Source: JBHIBA01 sp046758845
GTDB taxonomy: Bacteria; UBA8248; JACPRG01; G963555815
DNA: 13,079 bases
Direction of reading: 5' to 3'
Assembly: GCA_046758845.1 (NCBI GenBank)
Contig: JBHIBA010000112.1
Location: 1 to 13,079, forward strand
This document shows, in pieces, positions 7,789 through 13,079 of this stretch (position 1 is its first letter; every line of letters begins with the position of its first letter). Made by a program: the position numbers and the translations under genes. Under the pieces are notes generated by a model. That model was given only the letters and a program-made list of their open reading frames with translations. It did no database searches and was not told the DNA's origin.

Positions 7789-8067
7789 TCAGCCGGAGAT
7801 CAGCCGGTCGAAGGCCTCGGCGAATTCCGTGGGGTTGAAGTTCCGCACCCGGATCGAGTCGCGCTCGACTGTGATCTTCTGGCTCGGACCCTCAAGCACC
7901 AGCTCGTCGGTGGAGCGGGGCCCGTTCATCGGGATCGTCACGCCCTTCAGGTAGCCGTCATAGGGCACGCCGGAGACGAGCTGGTCCTGGGCCAGGGCAG
8001 CGCCCGCGCTTCCCGCCAGAAGGAGGGCCGATAGAGCAACAGCCTTGAAAATCTTCGTGGTCTTCAT
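7789..8067 (-). CDS. small secreted protein of unknown function
   Basis: This 92-residue protein opens with a clear Sec signal peptide: basic start MKTTKIFK, hydrophobic core ALSALLLAGSAGAALA, and a likely cleavage before QDQ near residue 27. The mature part of about 65 residues has no cysteines and no motif I recognise; it contains VPYDGYLKGVTIPMNG and ends NPTEFAEAFDRLISG. The start at 8067 is chosen because AAAGGAA precedes it and the signal peptide begins there; the frame is open to 8238 but the extension looks non-coding. It has its own strong terminator and a leader with nested complementary segments, so it is probably a single-gene, well-transcribed unit. Export to the periplasm or beyond is inferred. 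Confidence 0.8.
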   Translation of the reverse strand: MKTTKIFKAVALSALLLAGSAGAALAQDQLVSGVPYDGYLKGVTIPMNGPRSTDELVLEGPSQKITVERDSIRVRNFNPTEFAEAFDRLISG

Positions 8068-8107
8068 GGTCTGAATTCCTTTCTCGGTTTCTCTTCCGTA
8101 ATTCGTT

Positions 8108-8178
8108 AAGGTCTCTTTGGACCTTGAACTGTTCCCCTTTGCCCGGTTTAGACCCGGGACGCCGAGAAAGGGTTCAAG
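8108..8178 (-). promoter_or_regulatory. structured leader upstream of the small secreted protein
   Basis: Three nested pairings are visible: GTTCAAG (8172-8178) with CTTGAAC (8123-8129), AAAGGG (8167-8172) with CCCTTT (8135-8140), and CCGGG (8154-8158) with CCCGG (8142-8146). A second hairpin, AAGGTC (8108-8113) with GACCTT (8120-8125), shares three bases (8123-8125) with the outer stem, so the two cannot both form completely. This could be a regulatory leader or an mRNA stabiliser. No known RNA family is recognised. Confidence 0.4.
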
Positions 8179-8260
8179 ATTTTTTGATCGACAGAAAAGC
8201 GACGGGAATCGAGAACGATAACCTTTGTTTTCAGACACACGGAATGTGCAGTCGAGCGGC

Positions 8261-9205
8261 CTAGCGGGCGTTAGCCCTCCCTTTGGCCGCTCCCTCGGCG
8301 ACCGGTCTCAGGCCGAGGATATGGCAGATGGCGTAGGTCAAATCGGCACGGTTGAGGGTATAGAAGTGGAACTCGTTCACACCTTCGGCCTGGAGCCGAC
8401 GGCACTGTTCGGCGGCGACGGTGGCCGCGACGAGGTTGTGGGTGACAGGGTCGTTATCGAGCCCTTCAAAGAGTTCGGCCAGCCACCGCGGCACGGTCGC
8501 GCCGCAGATGGAGCTGAACCGCACCACCTGCGCAAAATTGTGCACCGGCAGAATCCCCGGGACGATGGACACCGTGATGCCCGCCGCTCGGACCCTGTCC
8601 ACGAAGCGGAGGTAAAGTTCGACGTCAAAGAAGTACTGGGTGATGGCGCGGGTCGCACCCGCGTCGATCTTGGTTTTTAGATTTTCGATGTCGGCCTCCG
8701 GGCTGAGGGCCTCCGGATGCGTTTCGGGATAGGCGGCGACGCTGACCTCAAAATCCGCCACCCGTTTCAGGCCGGCGACCAGGTCGGCCGCGTAGGCGTA
8801 CCCCCCCGGATGGGGGACATACTTCTTGGCGCCTTCGGGCGGGTCGCCGCGCAGGGCGACGATGTGGCGAATGCCGATCTCCCAATAGCTGCGGGCCGTC
8901 TCGTCCATCTCGCCGCGCGTCGCGCCGACGCAGGTCAGGTGGGCGGCCGGCTCCAGCGTGGTTTCGGTCAGGATGCGGCGGACCGTGGCGTGGGTCCGCT
9001 CCCGGGTGCTGCCCCCGGCTCCGTAGGTCACGGATACAAATCGCGGCTGCAACGGCTCCAGCCGCTTGATCGATTCCCAAAGGGTCCGCTCCATCTTCTC
9101 TGTCTTGGGGGGGAAGAACTCGAACGACACCAGCAGGGGTTTGGCCGGGGAAGGCGGCGGGTGGATGAGCGGCCCGCGTTGGCGTGAGCTTCCAGAAGGA
9201 GTCAT
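8261..9205 (-). CDS. metF: 5,10-methylenetetrahydrofolate reductase
   Basis: This 314-residue flavoprotein reduces 5,10-methylene-THF to 5-methyl-THF in the cytoplasm, supplying methyl groups for methionine synthesis. Family landmarks run in order: SFEFFPPKT (27-35) with the catalytic-region Glu, YGAGGSTR (61-68), HLTCVGATR (89-97), ALRGDPP (117-123), TQYFFD (189-194), PGILP (216-220) and FHFYTLNR (279-286). The length is typical of bacterial MetF. The ATG at 9205 overlaps the stop of the upstream relic ORF (ATGA, 9202-9205) and AAAGGGG lies just before it. The frame extends to 9424, but that extension is the out-of-frame reading of the relic. Expression probably depends on translation of that remnant. 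Confidence 0.95.
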   Translation of the reverse strand: MTPSGSSRQRGPLIHPPPSPAKPLLVSFEFFPPKTEKMERTLWESIKRLEPLQPRFVSVTYGAGGSTRERTHATVRRILTETTLEPAAHLTCVGATRGEMDETARSYWEIGIRHIVALRGDPPEGAKKYVPHPGGYAYAADLVAGLKRVADFEVSVAAYPETHPEALSPEADIENLKTKIDAGATRAITQYFFDVELYLRFVDRVRAAGITVSIVPGILPVHNFAQVVRFSSICGATVPRWLAELFEGLDNDPVTHNLVAATVAAEQCRRLQAEGVNEFHFYTLNRADLTYAICHILGLRPVAEGAAKGRANAR

Positions 9206-9390
9206 GGGGCCACCCCTTTCAGGCGCTTCGGCCGATCCGCCCGGTTTGCATGGGCGGCTGGACGCGTCGCTGTCCATACGGTGACGGCGTCGAACGACTC
9301 CGAAAACTGCGGCAGCTGGTACATGTTGGAGTAACGAACCTGGCAATGGCGCAGTCTCGCGGCTCTGAAACCAGCCAGCCATTTGTCCAT
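9202..9390 (-). pseudogene. internally deleted ArsR-type regulator/SAM-methyltransferase fusion gene
   Basis: This 62-codon ORF starts at ATG 9390 after a good GGGGAGG site and ends by an ATGA overlap with metF. Its first residues, MDKWLAGFRAA, resemble the start of ArsR/methyltransferase fusion regulators commonly found next to metF. Then LRHCQ and VRYSNMYQLPQFSESFDAV match the methyltransferase segment before motif IV (gDMYqLPfpdaSFDaV). The helix-turn-helix, the SAM-binding glycine motif and the C-terminal domain are missing, so a gene normally of about 330 codons has lost most of its middle and end. The remaining tail (ATRPAAHANRADRPKRLKG) is probably out of frame or junctional. It cannot be an active regulator or enzyme, but may persist as a translated leader coupled to metF. 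The identification rests on family patterns recalled, not on a search. Confidence 0.65.
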
Positions 9391-9431
9391 CGCAGGTGAA
9401 CCTCCCCAGTTCGAGCGTCCGCAAGGACTTA

Positions 9432-9437
9432 AGTATA
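9432..9437 (-). promoter_or_regulatory. possible -10 element for the relic-metF unit
   Basis: TATACT on the minus strand, one mismatch from TATAAT, lies about 40 bp before the relic start. TTGAGT (9474-9469 region) is upstream but spaced too far for a good -35. Weak evidence. Confidence 0.25.
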
Positions 9438-9503
9438 TCTACATTCTTCTATCCATCGACTCAACTTTGAAATACTCGGTGGGGTGTGATGACCTTCCTC
9501 GGG

Positions 9504-9565
9504 ACATATGAGAAAATGGCAAGAAAAAACAAACGCAGAATCTGCCAATTCGAACTCTCATATGT
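9504..9565. promoter_or_regulatory. 10-bp inverted repeat in the divergent metF/CDGSH promoter region
   Basis: ACATATGAGA (9504-9513) and TCTCATATGT (9556-9565) are perfect inverted copies, 42 bp apart, and each contains the palindrome CATATG. Inside lie TGGCA (9517-9521) with TGCCA (9543-9547) and the palindrome GCAGA-A-TCTGC (9535-9545). The right arm ends at the Shine-Dalgarno of the CDGSH gene. It could be a pair of operator half-sites or an mRNA hairpin that masks the ribosome site. Seen directly; function inferred. Confidence 0.55.
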
Positions 9566-9579
9566 GAGGTGAGGCCGTG

Positions 9580-10236
9580 ATGGATCAACCGAGTCCCAAC
9601 CCCGAGACCCAACCGCAGATCAGCATCTCACCCAACGGTCCGTATGTGGTGGAGGGCTCCGTTCCGCTCCAAAACGCTCGGGGCGGGGAGATCGAATCTC
9701 GGCAGACCTACGCCCTCTGCCGCTGTGGTCGGTCCGCCGAAAAGCCGTTTTGCGACGGCGCCCACGCCAAGGTCGGGTTTTCGGGGGAAAACGCGGCTGG
9801 CCGGGGTCCGATAGAGGGACGACGAGTGGCTTACAAAGGAAACGGGATCACCGTCCACGACGACCGCTCTATCTGTTCTCACGCCGGGGTCTGCACAGAT
9901 GACCTCCCGAGTGTCTTCCGGATGGGCCAAGAGCCCTGGTGCGACCCTCGGGCCGGCGAGGTGGAGAAGATCATCGATGTCGTCAAGAGGTGTCCGTCCG
10001 GAGCGTTGAGTTACGGCGTGGGGGACTCAATGGAGACCGTCGAGGAAGAGGCAGACCCGATGATCAGCGTCTCCAAGGATGGCCCGTACGAGGTGGTTGG
10101 GCGATTGGAGCTGCAACCGCCCGACGGCTCGCCCTACGAGACCCGTGCCCGTTACACGCTGTGTCGGTGCGGCGCGTCGAAGAACAAGCCCTACTGTGAC
10201 GGCACCCACTGGCGTATCGGGTTCAAGGACGGCTAG
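9580..10236 (+). CDS. triple Fe-S protein: CDGSH - ferredoxin-like (Fer4_19) - CDGSH
   Basis: This 218-residue cytoplasmic protein contains two CDGSH [2Fe-2S] motifs. The first is CRCGRSAEKPFCDGAH, with ligands C47, C49, C58 and H62; the second is CRCGASKNKPYCDGTH, with C195, C197, C206 and H210. Between them is a ferredoxin-like Fer4_19 domain with C99, C105, C121 and C138 (CSHAGVC, WCDP, RCPSGAL). All ligands are intact. Each CDGSH unit is preceded by a similar strand pair (ISISPNGPYVVEGS and ISVSKDGPYEVVGR), so the protein looks like a duplicated CDGSH domain with an insert. An electron-transfer or Fe-S/redox-sensing role is likely by family; partners are unknown. ATG 9580 is favoured, with GAGGTGAGG just upstream; GTG 9577 is an alternative. 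It is transcribed divergently from metF. Confidence 0.92.
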   Translation: MDQPSPNPETQPQISISPNGPYVVEGSVPLQNARGGEIESRQTYALCRCGRSAEKPFCDGAHAKVGFSGENAAGRGPIEGRRVAYKGNGITVHDDRSICSHAGVCTDDLPSVFRMGQEPWCDPRAGEVEKIIDVVKRCPSGALSYGVGDSMETVEEEADPMISVSKDGPYEVVGRLELQPPDGSPYETRARYTLCRCGASKNKPYCDGTHWRIGFKDG

Positions 10237-10373
10237 CGGTCTGGCGCGAAGGCGGCCCCGTGGTACGGGACCATGGAATCGAGCGGCGGCGGCCACGCCT
10301 GTCGTGAGTCGCCTTCATAAAAAATATCAGAGAGCCACCACTTTGATGGCGTCGTTCGGTCGATCTGAATAAG
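10237..10373. other. convergent gap between the CDGSH gene and the DsbA gene
   Basis: No gene is seen. A weak hairpin CCCGT-GGT-ACGGG (10257-10269) follows the CDGSH stop without a T-run, and an A-run (10319-10325) follows further on. No clear terminator exists for either convergent gene. Confidence 0.4.
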
Positions 10374-11081
10374 TCAGGATCGCGCCCGAGCGATCATTTC
10401 TTTGAGCGCCTTTGAGCTGGTCGCCCCAACCCGCACCTCGTGCCCTACAACCAGCGCGGGAGTTCCGCGGATGCCAATTGAATCCGCAAGGGATTTGTTG
10501 CGCTCGATGATCGCATCGATCTCGGGCGCCTGCATGTCCTCCTTGAGGCGGGCGATGTCCAGGCCGGCCGACGCTGCAATCCTCAGCACCTTCTCCTCAG
10601 TAAATCTCCGCCCTGATGCGAACAGCGCTTGATGAAGTCCCAGAAACTTTTGATAGGCCCCTAGGGCCTTACCGACCGACCCTGCAACCACCAATGCCTT
10701 CTGCTCATGGAGTCTCAGACGCGACGCGAACAATGAGTTATGGAGGGCCAGATATTTTCCTTGAGCCATTGAGGCCAGCGCCCCCCGCGAAGCCAGGAGG
10801 GCATCCTCTCCATGCAGGGGTAATTCCTTGAGGACAATTCGGAGTCCCGAATCTTCTTCGGCTAACTTGAAAACCCTTGGACCAAGGGTCTTGCAAAAGG
10901 GTCAGCGATAGTCGAAGAACTCGGTGACTGTGACGTCGCCCTGCGGATTGCCCGCCACGGGCGAGTCCGGATCGTTGTGTATCTCATCCCACCGCTCGGA
11001 GACGAGTTGTCTTATGCGCTCCGTCTCTGCTTCCTTGCCCTCTTGATACGCCTTGACGAAGTTTCTAACGGCCTGAATCAT
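10374..11081 (-). CDS. DsbA/Com1-family thiol oxidoreductase, probable selenoprotein (UPFC active site)
   Basis: Read through one in-frame TGA (10904-10902), this gene gives a 235-residue thioredoxin-fold protein of the DsbA Com1-like group. The N-terminal helical region (NDPDSPVAGNPQGDVTV) leads to EFFDYR-U60-PFC63-KTLGP, where U60 sits exactly at the first Cys of the family CxxC. The cis-proline loop GIRGTPAL (203-210) and VVGHEVRVGA complete the fold. Homology continues unbroken in the same frame on both sides of the TGA, and a SECIS-like hairpin follows at once. A Sec-containing enzyme would catalyse disulfide exchange or peroxide/thiol reduction. No signal peptide is visible, unlike most Com1-type proteins, so location is uncertain. 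Residues 109-137 and 145-173 form an internal repeat. ATG 11081 follows GGGGGGAGAG. A point mutation of TGC to TGA is the alternative, but the hairpin argues against it. Confidence 0.85.
10870..10892 (-). promoter_or_regulatory. bacterial SECIS element for selenocysteine insertion
   Basis: On the minus strand, beginning 10 nt after the UGA, AAGACCCTTG pairs with CAAGGGTTTT (10 bp, one G-U pair) around the triloop GUC. The loop G and U are the 20th and 21st bases after the UGA, the same spacing as the SelB-contacting G and U in E. coli fdhF, and the surrounding GGUC is the same. The stem is continuous; the bulged U of the fdhF element is not evident, which is common in other bacteria. Confidence 0.75.
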
Positions 11082-11148
11082 CTCGACTCTCCCCCCGATA
11101 TTCCAGGATCAAAACGCGGTTAGGGGCGCCGAAAAGATAGCAGATCAT
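11065..11148 (-). CDS. possible 27-residue leader ORF overlapping the start of the selenoprotein gene
   Basis: ATG 11148 follows AGGAGG at good spacing, the best Shine-Dalgarno in this stretch. The ORF encodes MICYLFGAPNRV, then LILEYRGESRDDSGR, and ends at TAG 11065, 16 nt inside the dsbA-like gene in another frame. The start of the selenoprotein gene lies inside it, an arrangement suited to translational coupling. There is no similarity I recognise, and its length gives little coding evidence. Confidence 0.3.
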   Translation of the reverse strand: MICYLFGAPNRVLILEYRGESRDDSGR

Positions 11149-11310
11149 AAAGCCTCCTATAAACCGGGATTTCCCAGATGACCGCCACTCGGTCACGCTA
11201 CTGGTCTTGGACCTGGTGGTTGAGGACCCACCGAGCACCTGTGGCCGATCCATAAACCCAATTTGTGGGCATGATATCCCCCGCAGAGTTGGAAACCTGA
11301 ACAATCTTAT
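11149..11310 (-). promoter_or_regulatory. structured 5' leader of the selenoprotein gene
   Basis: Between the promoter and the first good ribosome site lie three short hairpins: CCCA-N5-TGGG (11257-11269), GGTGG-N8-CCACC (11215-11232) and TGACCG-N5-CGGTCA on the minus strand (11179-11195). No T-run follows. The function is unknown and no riboswitch class is recognised. No protein is supported here. Confidence 0.35.
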
Positions 11311-11325
11311 ATTATATCAGGTTTC
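11292..11325 (-). promoter_or_regulatory. extended -10 promoter enclosed by a 9-bp inverted repeat (putative operator)
   Basis: On the minus strand TGATATAAT is a perfect extended -10 (TATAAT at 11316-11311). It lies between the arms of an exact inverted repeat, GAAACCTGA (11292-11300) and TCAGGTTTC (11317-11325), with 16 bp between. TTGACA at 11343-11338 is a consensus -35, but 21 bp away, too far for ideal spacing, so the extended -10 may carry recognition. The arrangement suggests a repressor site covering the start of the selenoprotein transcript. No regulator gene is in the window. Confidence 0.6.
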
Positions 11326-11539
11326 TAAAAAGGGGATTGTCAAGCAAATCTCCGATAAGCCACGGGGCGGATGGGAATCTTGACCTGAGCAGATAATTGT
11401 ACCCCCTCTTGTATTTCCCCTGAAGACGCATACGCCGAAGCCCCAAACGATAAGATTTGTGAAAATCTCTGCCGTCCGGAAGTCGCCCTGATTCTCTCAT
11501 CGTGGCCAGTCCAGCTTTTTCGGAGGACATGTCAATCAC
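11312..11539 (-). CDS. hypothetical 75-residue ORF coupled to the substrate-binding protein gene
   Basis: A GTG start at 11539 overlaps the stop of the ABC substrate-binding gene (GTGA). The ORF is rich in Arg and Lys (LGLRRMRLQGKYKRGYN) and ends at a TAA inside the promoter region of the next gene. A permease would be usual in this position, but no membrane segment is present. The only support is the overlap; it may be random open frame. An alternative start is ATG 11530. Confidence 0.25.
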   Translation of the reverse strand: MIDMSSEKAGLATMRESGRLPDGRDFHKSYRLGLRRMRLQGKYKRGYNYLLRSRFPSAPWLIGDLLDNPLFRNLI

Positions 11540-13079
11540 TTAACGAAGTGCCAGGTTTCAGCATTCCAGGTGACGGGGGTATCAGTCCCAGTGGGTCTCC
11601 AATCACGAAAGTCAATACGTGTTACCGAGACCTCCACGTGGAAGTAAAGAGGAAGAGCCGGAAGCTCCTCCACCCAGATCTCCTGTTCCTGGTGAAAGAG
11701 GCGGATGCGCTCTTCTCGGTCGATGGTGGCCGGGATGAGGTGATCGAGGCGCGAGATCTCATCGTGGACGAAGCCCATGGTGTTTTGCCCTTGCCAGTTG
11801 TTTTTCTCCGATGGGATGTTGTCTTTCGTCCAGGATGTCTCGCCGTCGAAGGAGGGGTTCAGGACCCACGAATACATCGCCAGGTGCGGGAACTTCCGGT
11901 AGCGGACAGTTTCCCCGAAGTAAACCTTCGCGGGCTGGTTGCGAATGGTCACCTCCACGCCCACCTTCTTCCAGTCAGATCGAATGATCTGCTGGATCTT
12001 CTCCCTGAGATTGTCCCCCGCGGTGGTCATGAGGACCAGACGCATCTCGCGCCCCTCGTGATTTCGGCGGATGCCGCTGGATCCACGTTTCCAGCCAGCC
12101 TCCTCCAATAGCTGTCTCGCGCGCTCGGGGTCGTATGGATATTTTTTCACGTTGGGGTTGTAGCCATAGTGTTGAGGCGGAAGCCAGGAGTGGGCGACCT
12201 GCAGCTTTCCCTCGAAAAGGGCCTTGACGATCCCTTCGCGGTTTGTGGCGTAGAGGAGGGCCTGGCGCACCCGCTTGTCTTTCAGAAGAGGCGAGTCGTG
12301 GTTGAAGTCCATGTGCTCCCAATACATCCCAGGGGTGAAAAATACGCGAAATTTTTCACCACGCCGCTTTTTCAAATCGAGCCCTTGATCTAGTGAAAAT
12401 CCGATGGGCGAGATGGCTTGGATGTCGTCTGAGGCCAGATTGACTTCTAGGGACCCCGTGTTGGGGATGATCTTGTAAGTGATCCGGCGGAAGCGGCCGG
12501 GAGTGCCCGGGAAGTGCGGGTTGCGCTCCAGGACCAGAAAGTTTCCCGGCTCCCAGGCCGTGAGGCGGTAGGGCCCGTTGCCGACGGGTTTGGTGTTGAA
12601 GAAACTCTCGCGGAAGGCCTTCGGCCCCTGTTTCAAAATGGGCTCGAGGATGTGCTTGGGAAGGGGGAAGTGCACGTTATCGTTGGCCCGGGCGAACCGC
12701 TCCCTCCAGGTGACCACCAGAGTATGAGGGTCCGGGGCCTCGATCTTTTCGATGCGGCGGTCCACGTCCTTGGTGATGACTGGCATCCCCTTCGTCATGA
12801 TGGCCCGGTGTGCGAAGATGAAGTCCTCCGCCGTGACAGGCGTCCCGTCCTCCCACTTGTAGCCCTTGCGGAGCTTCCAGGTCGTCCGCATCTTTCCGCC
12901 GGGCAGAAGCTGAATGCCGCCGTTTTCCAAAGTGGGGATTTCTTCGGCAATGACGGGATGAAGCTTCAGGGAATCATCCCGCATGACCAGCGTGCGGAAG
13001 ATGGCGCCTCGGATTTCCACGCCCGCCATCATCTCACCGAACAGCGGATCCAGGCTGTCGGGTTCTTGGGCAATGCCAA
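11536..13079 (-). CDS. ABC transporter substrate-binding protein, family 5 (peptide/nickel type), N-terminus outside the window
   Basis: The 513 visible residues cover almost the whole extracytoplasmic solute-binding protein of a Dpp/Opp-type importer. The frame runs off the right edge with GIAQEPDSLDPLFGEMMAG, the usual first strand of the mature protein, so only the signal peptide and a few residues are missing; the ATG at 13032 is internal. Family landmarks follow in order: WKLRKGYKWEDGTPVTAEDF, VGNGPYRLTAWEPG, the hinge region DSPLLKDKRVRQALLYATNR, and YPYDPERARQLLEEAGW. The C-terminal EELPALPLYFHVEVSV is also typical. The ligand could be a peptide, nickel chelate or sugar oligomer and cannot be told from sequence. 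No permease or ATPase gene lies downstream on this strand; they may lie to the right or be encoded elsewhere. Confidence 0.93.
   Translation of the reverse strand, partial: GIAQEPDSLDPLFGEMMAGVEIRGAIFRTLVMRDDSLKLHPVIAEEIPTLENGGIQLLPGGKMRTTWKLRKGYKWEDGTPVTAEDFIFAHRAIMTKGMPVITKDVDRRIEKIEAPDPHTLVVTWRERFARANDNVHFPLPKHILEPILKQGPKAFRESFFNTKPVGNGPYRLTAWEPGNFLVLERNPHFPGTPGRFRRITYKIIPNTGSLEVNLASDDIQAISPIGFSLDQGLDLKKRRGEKFRVFFTPGMYWEHMDFNHDSPLLKDKRVRQALLYATNREGIVKALFEGKLQVAHSWLPPQHYGYNPNVKKYPYDPERARQLLEEAGWKRGSSGIRRNHEGREMRLVLMTTAGDNLREKIQQIIRSDWKKVGVEVTIRNQPAKVYFGETVRYRKFPHLAMYSWVLNPSFDGETSWTKDNIPSEKNNWQGQNTMGFVHDEISRLDHLIPATIDREERIRLFHQEQEIWVEELPALPLYFHVEVSVTRIDFRDWRPTGTDTPVTWNAETWHFVK

Noticed and set aside
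8068..8238. 57-residue extension of the small secreted protein
   Set aside because: It would bury the signal peptide, and the region is better explained as a structured leader.
9206..9424. 73-residue N-terminal extension of MetF
   Set aside because: It is the alternative frame of the ArsR-methyltransferase relic; MetF homology and an ATGA overlap support the start at 9205.
10374..10769. A free-standing 131-residue protein starting at 10769
   Set aside because: It lacks the thioredoxin active site, begins in the middle of a helical segment, and the same frame upstream carries clear DsbA sequence interrupted only by one TGA at the active-site Cys.
11292..11325. The 9-bp inverted repeat as a terminator of the substrate-binding gene
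   Set aside because: The loop is 16 nt and AT-rich, no T-run follows, and a consensus extended -10 lies between the arms.
13030..13032. ATG 13032 as start of the substrate-binding protein
   Set aside because: The frame continues upstream to the window edge with the conserved EPDSLDPLF strand, so the gene is cut by the edge.

Overview
The window is GC-rich bacterial chromosomal DNA with short intergenic gaps, Shine-Dalgarno-led genes and sigma70-like promoters. Several coding relics suggest ongoing gene loss. The gene set (CoxMSL-type molybdenum hydroxylases, a sulfopyruvate-decarboxylase-like protein, a Com1-type DsbA, a family 5 peptide-binding protein, and metF with an ArsR-methyltransferase relic) suits an uncultivated soil or sediment lineage of the deltaproteobacterial, Rokubacteria, Methylomirabilota or Tectomicrobia kind. 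That placement is inference; no phylogenetic marker is present.

Layout. Positions 1-116 hold a 15-bp direct repeat. Positions 117-2498 (-) encode a CoxL-type molybdopterin subunit without its own partners. After a 520-bp divergent intergenic region, 3019-6757 (+) is a tight coxM-coxS-coxL operon with two ATGA overlaps, so one FAD subunit and one [2Fe-2S] subunit may serve two large subunits. Directly after the operon lies the last ~28 codons of a lost acyl-CoA dehydrogenase gene. Positions 6949-7566 (-) encode a TPP-binding sulfopyruvate-decarboxylase-beta-like protein with a good promoter and no alpha partner. A very strong terminator (7698-7736) separates it from a small secreted protein (7789-8067, -). 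Next on the same strand is metF (8261-9205), preceded by a 62-codon internally deleted remnant of an ArsR-methyltransferase fusion gene that still overlaps metF by ATGA. Divergently at 9580-10236 (+) is a triple Fe-S protein: two CDGSH motifs around a ferredoxin-like domain.

The most notable gene is at 10374-11081 (-), a DsbA/Com1-family thiol oxidoreductase. Its first active-site cysteine is replaced by an in-frame UGA, giving U-P-F-C. A hairpin directly after the UGA places loop residues G and U at the same spacing as the E. coli fdhF SECIS element, so this is very likely a selenoprotein rather than two ORFs or a pseudogene. It also carries an internal duplication of about 36 residues, a structured leader of roughly 220 nt with a possible leader ORF, and an extended -10 promoter enclosed by a perfect 9-bp inverted repeat that looks like an operator. 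The right edge (11536-13079, -) is the body of an extracytoplasmic peptide/nickel-type ABC substrate-binding protein whose N-terminus lies outside the window.

Apart from the coxMSL operon and the ArsR/metF coupling, most genes here appear to be independent transcription units. I saw no tRNA, rRNA, CRISPR array, phage gene or complete insertion sequence.
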